A DNA stretch of 64,000 bases from the NCBI RefSeq assembly GCF_900113315.1, contig NZ_FOZG01000002.1, positions 682,001 to 746,000 on the forward strand, given 5' to 3'. Shown piece by piece: positions 8,756 through 16,905 of the stretch. The stretch is from Sphingomonas jatrophae. GTDB lineage: Bacteria > Pseudomonadota > Alphaproteobacteria > Sphingomonadales > Sphingomonadaceae. A program made the translations under genes and the position numbers. The notes beneath the pieces are model-generated. The model was not told the DNA's origin and did not search any database. It was given only the letters and a program-made list of their open reading frames with translations. Position 1 is the first letter of the stretch, and every line of letters starts with the position of its first letter.

Positions 8756-9835
8756 ATGCCCATACCCGAGATATTCCGCAGCCTAGCATCATCGCATGAT
8801 GCGGCGCAACACAGGCCGAGGCCGTTGCCGCTGTTCCTCGATCTTGTGCGCAGCGAAACCGCAGCATCGCCCGAGCGGCTGGCCGCAGCGCTGGCAGGTC
8901 TGCGCGCCTACCAGCAGGCACACCGCTTCGCCCCGCCACCGCCCATGCCGGTCGTTGCGCAGGCGGGCCGTGCGATGCTGCGCGATTATGGCGGCCGCGG
9001 GCGGCCGGCGATCTTCGTGCCCTCGCTGATCAACGCGCCGACGGTGCTCGATCTGCAGCCGGGCACGTCGCTGCTGCGCTGGCTGGCGGAAAGCGGCATC
9101 CGGCCGCTGCTGGTGGAGTGGGGCAGCCCGACCGCGGACGACGCGGCGCTCGACATTGCCGGTCATGTCGAGGCGCTGCTGCTGCCGCTGATCGATGCCA
9201 TCGGCCGCGATGCGGCGGTGGTCGGTTACTGCCTCGGCGGCACGATGGCGCTGGCGGCAGCGGCGCGGCGGCCCGTCGCGGGGCTCACGCTGATCGCGGC
9301 GCCATGGCACTTCGCCGGCTATCCGCAGGAAGCACGCGAGGCGCAACTGGTGATGTGGACCGCCGCAAAGCCGACGGCGGAGGCGATCGACCTCTGCCCG
9401 TTGGAGGTCTTCCAGGCGGCCTTCTGGCAACTCGATCCGGCGCGTACCGTCGCCAAGTTCGAGCGGTTCGGCCGGCTCGACCCCGCCTCGGACACGGCGG
9501 CCGGCTTCGTCGCGCTGGAGGATTGGGCGAATGACGGCCCGCCGCTCACCCGCGACGCGGCACGCCAGCTGGTGGAAGGCTTCATCCGCGACGACCAGCC
9601 GGGCCGTGGCGTGTGGCACGTTGACGGCACGCCGGTGGATGCGGCGGCGCTCACCTGCCCGGTGCTAGACATCGCCTCCACCACCGACCGCATCGTACCG
9701 CGGGCGACGGCCGCCAGCCTCGGCACACCGCTGCGCCTCGCGCTCGGCCATGTCGGCATGATCGTGGGCGGGCGGGCAAGGACGGCATTGTGGGAGCCAT
9801 TGCGCGCGTGGCTGGCTGCGCTCGGCCCGTCCTGA
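8756..9835 (+). CDS. PhaC-like alpha/beta hydrolase-fold protein (PHA synthase or related)
   Basis: The 359-residue protein has an alpha/beta hydrolase core with the lipase-like box VVGYCLGGTMA, where Cys159 takes the nucleophile position. This GxCxGG box is the hallmark of polyhydroxyalkanoate synthases, which polymerise hydroxyacyl-CoA. Asp311 in STTDRIVP and His332 in LGHVGMIVG complete the triad and resemble the PhaC Asp and His motifs. The length is that of class III PhaC, not the 560-600 residues of class I, yet no phaE is visible. Adjacency to phaR supports a PHA role. A diverged synthase-like hydrolase is the main alternative. The start is uncertain: ATG 8756 has no ribosome binding site, and GTG 8846 is another candidate. 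Confidence 0.7.
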   Translation: MPIPEIFRSLASSHDAAQHRPRPLPLFLDLVRSETAASPERLAAALAGLRAYQQAHRFAPPPPMPVVAQAGRAMLRDYGGRGRPAIFVPSLINAPTVLDLQPGTSLLRWLAESGIRPLLVEWGSPTADDAALDIAGHVEALLLPLIDAIGRDAAVVGYCLGGTMALAAAARRPVAGLTLIAAPWHFAGYPQEAREAQLVMWTAAKPTAEAIDLCPLEVFQAAFWQLDPARTVAKFERFGRLDPASDTAAGFVALEDWANDGPPLTRDAARQLVEGFIRDDQPGRGVWHVDGTPVDAAALTCPVLDIASTTDRIVPRATAASLGTPLRLALGHVGMIVGGRARTALWEPLRAWLAALGPS

Positions 9836-9852
9836 GGCCCCAAAAAGACATC

Positions 9853-9894
9853 GTTTCAGGCCGCGAGGGCGGCCCTAAACGCCCGTTCTGAAAC
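9853..9894. repeat. Nested inverted repeats downstream of the PhaC-like gene
   Basis: An outer repeat GTTTCAG (9853-9859) pairs with CTGAAAC (9888-9894), and inside it GGCCGC (9859-9864) pairs with GCGGCC (9869-9874) around a GAGG loop. No T-run follows, so this is not a standard intrinsic terminator. It begins 17 bases after the PhaC-like stop and may be an mRNA 3' structure or part of the control region of the receptor gene downstream. Confidence 0.4.
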
Positions 9895-9918
9895 AATGTT
9901 CCCGCGCCGAACCCTTTT

Positions 9919-9943
9919 GTTGCAAGGAGGTGACACTTGCAAC
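9919..9943. promoter_or_regulatory. Perfect 8-base inverted repeat upstream of the TonB receptor gene
   Basis: GTTGCAAG (9919-9926) and CTTGCAAC (9936-9943) flank a 9-base GAGGTGACA loop. The repeat lies about 120 bases before the receptor start. It could be an operator for a dimeric regulator of substrate uptake, or a leader RNA hairpin that exposes an AGGAGG-like sequence across the stem and loop. No regulator gene is adjacent. Confidence 0.4.
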
Positions 9944-10060
9944 GAAACCGCGACGATCCATGGCCTGAACTCAAGATTAACATTGCTCAGCGCGCGGCAC
10001 GCCTCTTTCATGGCGGGATGGCGCGAGGGGTCGCGCCGTTCCATCCTGGGGACGTTTCGA

Positions 10061-13000
10061 ATGTTGAAGTCCAGCCTTCTGGCTGCCAGCGCGCTTGCCG
10101 CCGGCGCCATCTTCCTGCCGGGCGCTGCCTCGGCGCAGGTCACATCCGACCCGACCGGCGCCGCAGCGGATGCGGCCAAGGCGTCCGCGACCGCGGTGAC
10201 CGAGCCGTCGGCCGGGCCGACCAACGGCCCCGACGCCGCTGGCAGCACCGACACGATCGTCGTCACCGGTTCGCGCATCCGTCGTCCGAACCTTGAGTCG
10301 GGCGCGCCGATCACCACCGTCACCGGCGACGAATTCTTCCAGACCGGCCAGGTCTCGATCGGCGACGTGCTGAACGAGCTGCCGCAGCTCCGCTCCACCT
10401 TCAGCCAGCAGAACTCGACGCGCTTCCTCGGCACGCGCGGCCTCAACCTGCTCGATCTGCGCGGCCTCGGGTCGCAGCGCACGCTGGTGCTGGTCAACGG
10501 CCGCCGGCACGTGCCCGGCGACGTGCTGAACAACGCCGTCTCGCCGGACGTCAACACCTTCCCGACCGACCTGATCGAGCGCGTCGACCTGCTGACCGGC
10601 TCGGGCGCGACCGTCTACGGTTCGGACGCGATCGCGGGCGCGGTCAACTTCGTGCTGAAGCAGGATTATGAGGGCGTGCAGGTGCGCGGCCAGACCGGCA
10701 TCAGCAAGTATGGCGATGCGGGCAACCAATATGCCTCGATCCTCGCCGGCACGAACTTCGCCGATGGGCGCGGCAACATCGCGTTCAACGCCGAAATCGC
10801 GCACCAGCAGGATTACTATGCGTCGGGCCGCAAGGAACTGCGCACGGCGAAGGGCTTCGTCGTCGTCGACAGCGATCCGGCGGGCGCCACGAACGGTTCG
10901 GACGGCGTGCCCGACCGCACGGTCCTGAGCGACATCCGCTCGACCACCATCTCGCTCGGCGGCCTCGTCAACCTCGCCCAGGGCACCGCCTGCGGCCGCG
11001 ATGCCACCAATGCGGCCTATAACTGCACCTATCTGTTCCAGTCGGACGGCCGGCTGGTTCCGCAGACGGGTCAGCGCGTCGGCCTGGCGCCGAACGGCAG
11101 CTTCATCGGCGGCAACGGCTATTCGGGTCGCGAGGGCCGGCTGGTCGCGCTTTCGCCTGAGCTGAAGCGTTATTCGGCCAACCTGATCGGCCATTTCGAG
11201 GTCTCGCCGGCGTTCGTGCCGTTCTTCGAGGCCAAGTATGTCCGCACCGAAGCGCAGGGTTCGCAGAGCGGCCCGTTCTTCACGCAGGGCGCGCAGGCGG
11301 GTGACACGTTCGCCGGCCAGCCCGGCGGCCGCAACCGCGAGCTGATCCGTCTCGACAACCCCTATCTGAGCGCTCAGGCGCGCGACACGATCATCGCCGC
11401 ACGCGACGCCAACGGTCAGACCTCGAACGGTGCGACCACCTTCGCGCTCCGCCGCAACTGGCTCGACCTCGGCATCCGCGACGAGAAGATCACGCGCGAG
11501 ACCTATCGCGGCGTGGTCGGCGTGCGCGGCGACCTGGGTGGCAACTGGAACTACGAAGTGTCCGCCAATTATGGCGAGCACCGCGAGAAGAACCAGATCA
11601 TCGGCAACGTGAACAAGCAGCGTTACCTGCTCTCGGTCGACACCGTGCGCAACGCGCAGGGCCAGATCGTCTGCCGTTCGCAGGTCGACCCGACGCAGGC
11701 CGGAACCGATCGCGGTGGCAATGCCGCGAACCTGGCGGCGGACATCGCAGCCTGCGTTCCGCTGAACCCGTTCGGCGAAGGCTCCGCGACGCAGGCCAAT
11801 CGCGACTATCTGCTGGTCGACTCCCGCGCGAGCGGCAAGATCACGCAGTTCGTCGCCTCGGGCTTCATCTCGGGCGACTCGTCCGAGTGGTTCGAGCTGC
11901 CCGGCGGCGGCGTCGGTGCCACCCTCGGTGCCGAGTATCGGCGTGAGACGGTGCGCTACGACCTCGATCCGTTCACGCAGGCGGGATACGCCTTCTACAA
12001 CTCGATCCCGTCGTTCAGCGCGCCGTCGTTCGAGGTGAAGGAAGTCTACGGCGAGCTGCGCGTGCCGCTGCTGAAGGACATGACCTTCTTCCAGGAGCTG
12101 ACGGTGACGGGCTCCGGCCGGATCGCCGACTACAAGGGCTCGACCGGCACGGTTTACAGCTACGGCGGCGAAATCGTCTGGAAGCCGATTGAGGATCTGC
12201 GGCTTCGCGGCAGCTACACCCGCGCAATCCGTGCACCGAACCTGACCGAGCTCTACTCGGCGCAGGGGCAGAACTTCACCCCGGCTCCGAACGACCCCTG
12301 CTCGGCGCGTAACCTCGCCACCGGTTCGGCGACCCGCGTCGCGAACTGCAACGCGGCAGGCCGTCCGGCGAATTACGACTTCGTCTACACCAGCTCGCTG
12401 GAGATCGTCTCGGGTGGCAACCCGAACCTGACTGAGGAGAAGTCGGACAACTACACCGTCGGTGGTGTGCTGACGCCGCGCTTCATCCCCGGCCTGTCGC
12501 TGTCGGTCGATTACTTCGACATCACGGTGAAGGACGTCATCACCTCGGTCGATGCGCAGGACATCCTCAACAACTGCTACGACGCGGCGGACCTCAACAA
12601 TCCGTTCTGCGCCTCGTTCCAGCGTGCGGGTGCCACTGGCGGTCCTGCCGGCGTGATCCCGTTCCAGGTCATTCCGGGCTCGCTGCTCGTCTCGTCGCTC
12701 AACTTCGCCAAGCTGAAGGTGCGCGGTATCGATAGCGAGATCGCCTATCGTCACACGTTCGATTTCGGCACGATCGGTCTGCGCGCGAACTACACGCGCT
12801 ACATCCAGAACGATCAGTTCCTCGATCCGTCCGATCCGCGTGCATCGGACCGGATCCTGGGCGAGGTCGGCGATCCGAAGAACCGGATCGTTGCCAATGC
12901 CAACATCAAGCGTGGCAAGGTGACCTTCGGCTACCAGTTCCGCTGGATCGGCAAGCAGCTGCTGGGTGAGGCGGAGAACACCGTGTCGCACCAAGGCAAT

Positions 13001-13243
13001 CCGCCGCAGAATGCCGACTATGCCGATGTCTCGGGCTATCCGAACATCTACTACCACGACGTGCGGCTCGATTATGAGGTGTCGGACAAGTTCAACATCT
13101 ACTTCGGCGCCGACAACATCACGAACCGCCTTCCGCCTTATGGCGGCACCGGCATCGGTGCGGGCCTCGACAATGTCGGCGTGACCGGCCTGTTCGATAA
13201 CCGCGGCCGCTACTTCTACGGCGGTGTCGTCGCCAAGTTCTAA
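10061..13243 (+). CDS. TonB-dependent outer-membrane receptor
   Basis: A 1060-residue outer-membrane receptor. ATG 10061 gives a clean signal peptide (MLKSSLLAASALAAGAIF then a cut after AASAQ); the frame is open for 55 codons upstream, but those lack signal features. The TonB box region DTIVVTGSRIRRP lies at about residues 64-76, followed by the plug domain with LVNGRRHVPGD, ERVDLLTGSGATVYGSDAIAGAVN, and a long beta barrel ending in the aromatic residue Phe (GGVVAKF). The substrate cannot be told from sequence; long receptors of this type are abundant in sphingomonads and import oligosaccharides, peptides or chelates. It is monocistronic, closed by the terminator at 13269. Confidence 0.93.
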   Translation: MLKSSLLAASALAAGAIFLPGAASAQVTSDPTGAAADAAKASATAVTEPSAGPTNGPDAAGSTDTIVVTGSRIRRPNLESGAPITTVTGDEFFQTGQVSIGDVLNELPQLRSTFSQQNSTRFLGTRGLNLLDLRGLGSQRTLVLVNGRRHVPGDVLNNAVSPDVNTFPTDLIERVDLLTGSGATVYGSDAIAGAVNFVLKQDYEGVQVRGQTGISKYGDAGNQYASILAGTNFADGRGNIAFNAEIAHQQDYYASGRKELRTAKGFVVVDSDPAGATNGSDGVPDRTVLSDIRSTTISLGGLVNLAQGTACGRDATNAAYNCTYLFQSDGRLVPQTGQRVGLAPNGSFIGGNGYSGREGRLVALSPELKRYSANLIGHFEVSPAFVPFFEAKYVRTEAQGSQSGPFFTQGAQAGDTFAGQPGGRNRELIRLDNPYLSAQARDTIIAARDANGQTSNGATTFALRRNWLDLGIRDEKITRETYRGVVGVRGDLGGNWNYEVSANYGEHREKNQIIGNVNKQRYLLSVDTVRNAQGQIVCRSQVDPTQAGTDRGGNAANLAADIAACVPLNPFGEGSATQANRDYLLVDSRASGKITQFVASGFISGDSSEWFELPGGGVGATLGAEYRRETVRYDLDPFTQAGYAFYNSIPSFSAPSFEVKEVYGELRVPLLKDMTFFQELTVTGSGRIADYKGSTGTVYSYGGEIVWKPIEDLRLRGSYTRAIRAPNLTELYSAQGQNFTPAPNDPCSARNLATGSATRVANCNAAGRPANYDFVYTSSLEIVSGGNPNLTEEKSDNYTVGGVLTPRFIPGLSLSVDYFDITVKDVITSVDAQDILNNCYDAADLNNPFCASFQRAGATGGPAGVIPFQVIPGSLLVSSLNFAKLKVRGIDSEIAYRHTFDFGTIGLRANYTRYIQNDQFLDPSDPRASDRILGEVGDPKNRIVANANIKRGKVTFGYQFRWIGKQLLGEAENTVSHQGNPPQNADYADVSGYPNIYYHDVRLDYEVSDKFNIYFGADNITNRLPPYGGTGIGAGLDNVGVTGLFDNRGRYFYGGVVAKF

Positions 13244-13268
13244 GGCGAACGGTAAAGCCTGATCTCAA

Positions 13269-13303
13269 GGGCCGGGGGAGCGATCCCCCGGCCCTTTCTT
13301 TTT
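13269..13303 (+). terminator. Rho-independent terminator of the TonB receptor gene
   Basis: A perfect 11-base-pair stem (13269-13279 with 13284-13294) closes a GCGA tetraloop and is followed by TTTCTTTTT. It starts 26 bases after the receptor stop and separates it from the hydroxylase gene. Confidence 0.92.
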
Positions 13304-13329
13304 GTCTGCGTGCCGCCGATAGCACCGGC

Positions 13330-14298
13330 ATGACCGACACTCTGATCGAGCAGGCCGACAGGCTGGTGGCCGCGGGCCGGGTCGGTGACGCCGCGGCGCT
13401 GCTTCATGCTGCCGGCGACAGCGGTGACGTCGATGCGCTGTTCCGGCTCGCCGCGTGGCAGCTGATCGGCGATCCGCTGCCACGCAACGTGCCTGCCGCC
13501 TACGCCCTGCTCTCCCGCGCCCGCATGATCGGCCACGTTGATGCGGCGCTGATGGAAATCGCCCTGACTGCCAATGGCAGCGCGGGCCCCGACGACTGGA
13601 CGCGCGCGCTCTCGCTGCTGACGGGTGCCGCGGGCGCAGATCCGGTCGCGGCCGAGCAGCTCCGCCTCGTACGTGCCATGCGCCTGACAACAGACGGCAA
13701 GCCTGTCACGCAGCCGGCGCCGCGACCCGTGTCGGAACAGCCCCACGTCCGCCACTTCCCCGCATTGCTGACGGCCGACGAGTGCGTGCATCTCGCCCGG
13801 ACGGCGGACCCGCTGTTCGAGCCTGCAAGCGTGCTCGACCCGGCAAGCGGCCGAAGGGTTCGTCACCCCGTCCGCAACGCCGATGAAGCCGCAATCGGGC
13901 CGGCGCGCGAGGATCTGGTCGTCCGCGCGATCAACCTCCGGATCGCGGCGGCGAGCGGGACGGATGTTGCGGCGGGGGAGCCGCTGACCATCCTGCGCTA
14001 CGGCCCGGGGCAGCAATATCGGCCGCACCACGATGCCATTGCCGGCGTTGCCAACCAGCGCGCGTGGACGATGCTGGTCTGGCTCAATGACGGCTATGCC
14101 GGCGGCGAGACACGGTTCAGCCCGAGCGGGCTGACGGTGAAGGGCCGGCGAGGCGACGGGCTGCTGTTCCGCAACCTGCTGCCTGATGGCCGGCCCGATC
14201 CGGCCGCCCAGCATGCCGGGTTGCCGGTGACCGCCGGCCATAAATGGATGGCGACGCGCTGGATCCGGCAGGCGCCGCTGGATCTCTGGGCAAGCTAG
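13330..14298 (+). CDS. Sel1-like repeat protein fused to a prolyl-4-hydroxylase-type 2OG-Fe(II) oxygenase
   Basis: The 322-residue protein joins an N-terminal helical-repeat region (about residues 1-120, with Sel1-like AAALLHAAGDSGDVDAL and LLSRARMIGHVDAAL units) to a prolyl-4-hydroxylase-type domain (140-315). Iron ligands are visible as His233-x-Asp235 (RPHHDAI) and distal His295 (QHAGLPV), and Lys305 (GHKWM) should bind the 2-oxoglutarate carboxylate. It should therefore hydroxylate a protein or peptide side chain; the repeats may present the partner protein. There is no signal peptide, so it acts in the cytoplasm. ATG 13330 lacks a clear ribosome binding site but fits the repeat start. 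Confidence 0.85.
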   Translation: MTDTLIEQADRLVAAGRVGDAAALLHAAGDSGDVDALFRLAAWQLIGDPLPRNVPAAYALLSRARMIGHVDAALMEIALTANGSAGPDDWTRALSLLTGAAGADPVAAEQLRLVRAMRLTTDGKPVTQPAPRPVSEQPHVRHFPALLTADECVHLARTADPLFEPASVLDPASGRRVRHPVRNADEAAIGPAREDLVVRAINLRIAAASGTDVAAGEPLTILRYGPGQQYRPHHDAIAGVANQRAWTMLVWLNDGYAGGETRFSPSGLTVKGRRGDGLLFRNLLPDGRPDPAAQHAGLPVTAGHKWMATRWIRQAPLDLWAS

Positions 14299-14346
14299 AC
14301 GGCAAAGACGCCGCGGCTGTCCGCCGCCACGACGCGTCCGCCGGGC

Positions 14347-15246
14347 TCAGCCCCAAAGGTGCGTGCGGTAACGCTCGAAGCAGCGGGCGCCGCAATTGAG
14401 GCGGATCAGCGCGCCTTCGGCGATGGCGGCGGCGCGGCGCGGGTCTTCCTGCACCAGCGGGATCAGCGCGTTGGCGTTCCAGTCGGCGCTGTGCTTGACG
14501 TCGAGCACCGCGTGGAGATCGAAATAGCGGCGCTCGCGCTCGCTCAGCCCGATCCGCTTCAGCCCCTTGGCAACCAGCGCTGAGCGGCCGGGCGCGGTCA
14601 GCTCGATCACGCCGAGCGCGCCGACCGACTGCCACGCATAGCGCCGCGTCGTCGCCATCGCCGTCATGGCATTGGCCAGCGCCAGGCTTTCCCAGACGGT
14701 GTTCTCGATCGCGGGATCCACCTCCAGTGTTTCCACCAGCGCATCGAGCATCGGGCCGTGCATGCCCTTCATGTTGCCGCGGCCCATCTCGTCCCAGTAA
14801 TTGGCGGCGAGCTCCATCTTGGCCTGCTTGGGCAGCTTCACCTGCGTGTAAGCGACGAGATCGTCGAAACCGGCCTCGCCCGCGGCTTCCTGCTCGAAGA
14901 ACCAGCGCAGCTCGTCGCGCGTCGCCTCTTCGGCCAGCCACGGGAAGAGCGGATCGCCCTGGCCCGGGCCGGTCGCCTTCAATCCTTCGAACCAGGCGAC
15001 GAAGCCTTCGGCATCCTGCGGCACGGCAGCGGCTTCGGCGACGATCTCGGCGCGCAGCTCCTCGATGAAGCCGCCCTCAAGCCGGGTCATGCGCAGGTCG
15101 CGCTCAAGTGTCTTCTGCCAGTCGTCGGTGGCGAATTGCGGCGCCAGGCGCTCGCGATTCCAGTGGGCAAGGCCGCGCTGGAAGCTGTCGGTGAGGAATT
15201 GCGACGCGCTACGTCGGAGGCCAGCGTCGGTGATGCGGGTCGCCAT
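14347..15246 (-). CDS. Haem-oxygenase-like diiron protein (iron-containing redox enzyme family)
   Basis: A 299-residue all-helical protein. The pattern of possible metal ligands matches the haem-oxygenase-like diiron oxidase (HDO) fold: Glu118/Glu120 in WFFEQE, Glu153 with His163 in WDEMGRGNMKGMH, and His245, Asp249 and His252 in FDLHAVLDVKHSADW. Known HDO members carry out N-oxygenation or oxidative C-C cleavage, but their substrates vary, so the reaction here is unknown. It reads away from the lipoprotein and sulfotransferase genes and may share a 98-base divergent promoter region with them. The start is ATG 15246; the ribosome binding site is weak. Confidence 0.7.
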   Translation of the reverse strand: MATRITDAGLRRSASQFLTDSFQRGLAHWNRERLAPQFATDDWQKTLERDLRMTRLEGGFIEELRAEIVAEAAAVPQDAEGFVAWFEGLKATGPGQGDPLFPWLAEEATRDELRWFFEQEAAGEAGFDDLVAYTQVKLPKQAKMELAANYWDEMGRGNMKGMHGPMLDALVETLEVDPAIENTVWESLALANAMTAMATTRRYAWQSVGALGVIELTAPGRSALVAKGLKRIGLSERERRYFDLHAVLDVKHSADWNANALIPLVQEDPRRAAAIAEGALIRLNCGARCFERYRTHLWG

Positions 15247-15344
15247 GGCGAGATAAGTCCTTGGATCGTAAGTTCGGGCTGGAAACGGGGCTGTTCCGAG
15301 TCGAGTTCCGGATTGTGATCCAGGTTAGCCAATGGGAGGCGGAT

Positions 15345-15518
15345 GTGCGGCAGGAGCGGACGGGGCTGGCACTGCTCGCGGCGGCGGCGCTGCTGGCGGC
15401 ATGCGGGGGTGATGCGGCGGCCCCGGTGGCGGGTTTGTCCGCCGAGGAAGCGGCGCAGCTGAACAATGCCGCCGAGATGCTGGATGCGCAGGCGGGGATC
15501 GGCAACACGACCGAATAG
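15345..15518 (+). CDS. 57-residue lipoprotein of unknown function
   Basis: The gene starts at GTG 15345, five bases after a strong GGGAGG. The product has a short positive N-terminus, a hydrophobic Ala/Leu run and a lipobox LLAAC with the lipidated Cys at residue 20, leaving a mature peptide of only 38 residues rich in Ala, Glu and Asn (GLSAEEAAQLNNAAEMLD). It should be anchored in the envelope. No function is known to me. The sulfotransferase gene begins 40 bases downstream, so the two are probably co-transcribed. Confidence 0.75.
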   Translation: MRQERTGLALLAAAALLAACGGDAAAPVAGLSAEEAAQLNNAAEMLDAQAGIGNTTE

Positions 15519-15558
15519 CACGGGCCCGAAGGACGGCTTCGACGGTTACGCCGCAGCG

Positions 15559-16797
15559 ATGGCCACGCTCGCATTCACCGCTCCCGATTTGTCCTCCCAG
15601 CCCCACCCCGCCCCCGTCGGCACGCGCCGCCGTCGCCTCGCCAATCGCCTGCTGGAGCAGGCATGGGCGAGCGGGGCGGCGAGCGTCCCCTCGCTCGATC
15701 CCGCTCATCTCGTCGCCGCCGCGACCGCGCGCGTGCGGAGTGATGCGCTGGAGGATGCGGGGCCGTGGCGCACCAACCTCGACGTGCTGGCGGCCGCGCT
15801 GGAGGCGGAGGCAGGCCTGAGCGCGCTTGGCCGCACCATCGCGCATGGCCAGATCGTCGCCGCGCTGGCGGATCGCGCGCGGCTCTCGGCCTTGTGGCGG
15901 CGCCATCCCGAGATTGCCGAACAACCGCTCGCCGCACCGATCATCGTGCTGGGACAGATGCGCAGCGGCACGACGCGGATGCAGCGCCTGCTCGCCTGCG
16001 ATCCGCGGCTGGCGCACACGCGGCTGTTCGAGAGCCTCAACCCGGTGCCGACGGGGGCCATCGACGACCGGCGGCTGCGCGCGATCCTCGGCCTCGGCCT
16101 CGCCCGGCTGCTCAACCCGAGCTTTGCCGCGATCCACCCGACCGGCGCATCGGCGCCGGACGAGGAAGCGGGCTTCCACAGCATCAGCCTCTATGGCGCG
16201 ACATTCGAGGCACAGTGGCGCGTGCCCGCCTTCGCCCGCCACTGCGAGGCGCTGGAGCCGTCGCCGGTTTATGCCGAGTTCCGCCGGTTGATGCAGACGG
16301 TGGCGTGGCTGCGCGGCGCCCCGGCACGGCCATGGGTGCTGAAGCTGCCGCAGATGATGCAGGATCTGCCGGCGGTGCTGGCCACCTTCCCCGATGCGCG
16401 GCTGGTCTGCCTGCACCGCGATGCGACGGCCACGGTCGCGTCTTCGGCGTCGCTGGTGCTGAACCAGATGGCGCTGCAATGCGACGCACCGGACCCGCAC
16501 TGGATCGGCCGCGAATGGCTGCACAAGGCGGTGCTGCGCCACGGCCGGGCTGCCGCCGCGCGCGCGGCGGCGGCGCACGTGCCGCAGGTGGAGGTGCACT
16601 TTTCCGACATGAACCGCGACTGGCGAGGTGAGATGCGGCGCGTCTACGCGATGCTCGGCCTGCCGCTGACCGCCGCGGTGGAACGGCGCATGGCTGCCTA
16701 TGTGGCGAGGGCGGCACGGGCGCCGCTGCATCACCATCGCTATTCGCTGGACGCGTTCGGGCTGACCGAGGCGGGGGTGAACGCCGCCTTCGCCTGA
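15559..16797 (+). CDS. Sulfotransferase family protein
   Basis: A 412-residue member of the sulfotransferase superfamily (Sulfotransfer_3 type). The PAPS 5'-phosphosulfate loop appears as LGQMRSGTTRMQRLL (about residues 130-145), and the 3'-phosphate segment includes ARLVCLHRDATATVASSASL (about 279-298). A His/Tyr-rich motif HHHRYSLDAFGL near the C-terminus is typical of this subfamily. The acceptor is unknown; bacterial members act on lipids, polysaccharides or small molecules. ATG 15559 fits the family start. A TonB-dependent receptor gene follows after 108 bases. Confidence 0.85.
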   Translation: MATLAFTAPDLSSQPHPAPVGTRRRRLANRLLEQAWASGAASVPSLDPAHLVAAATARVRSDALEDAGPWRTNLDVLAAALEAEAGLSALGRTIAHGQIVAALADRARLSALWRRHPEIAEQPLAAPIIVLGQMRSGTTRMQRLLACDPRLAHTRLFESLNPVPTGAIDDRRLRAILGLGLARLLNPSFAAIHPTGASAPDEEAGFHSISLYGATFEAQWRVPAFARHCEALEPSPVYAEFRRLMQTVAWLRGAPARPWVLKLPQMMQDLPAVLATFPDARLVCLHRDATATVASSASLVLNQMALQCDAPDPHWIGREWLHKAVLRHGRAAAARAAAAHVPQVEVHFSDMNRDWRGEMRRVYAMLGLPLTAAVERRMAAYVARAARAPLHHHRYSLDAFGLTEAGVNAAFA

Positions 16798-16905
16798 TGC
16801 GCGACGGGCTTGCAGGGGACAAACTTTCCCTTGCTGGAATTCTGAAGTGCCATAGTAGACAAGCCTTCTCCATCTATAGAGTAGAGAAAGAAGGGGAAGA
16901 GTCAC

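Noticed and set aside
9977-13057. A 1026-codon minus-strand frame opposite the first TonB receptor
   Set aside because: Its composition is Arg/Asp/Val-rich without domains, and the plus strand holds a complete receptor with signal peptide, plug and barrel.
16852-16888. Direct repeat ATAGTAGACAA and AGAGTAGAGAA upstream of the second TonB receptor, as a regulator site
   Set aside because: Only 9 of 11 bases match and the spacing of 26 bases is not a whole number of helical turns. I could not link it to a known regulator.
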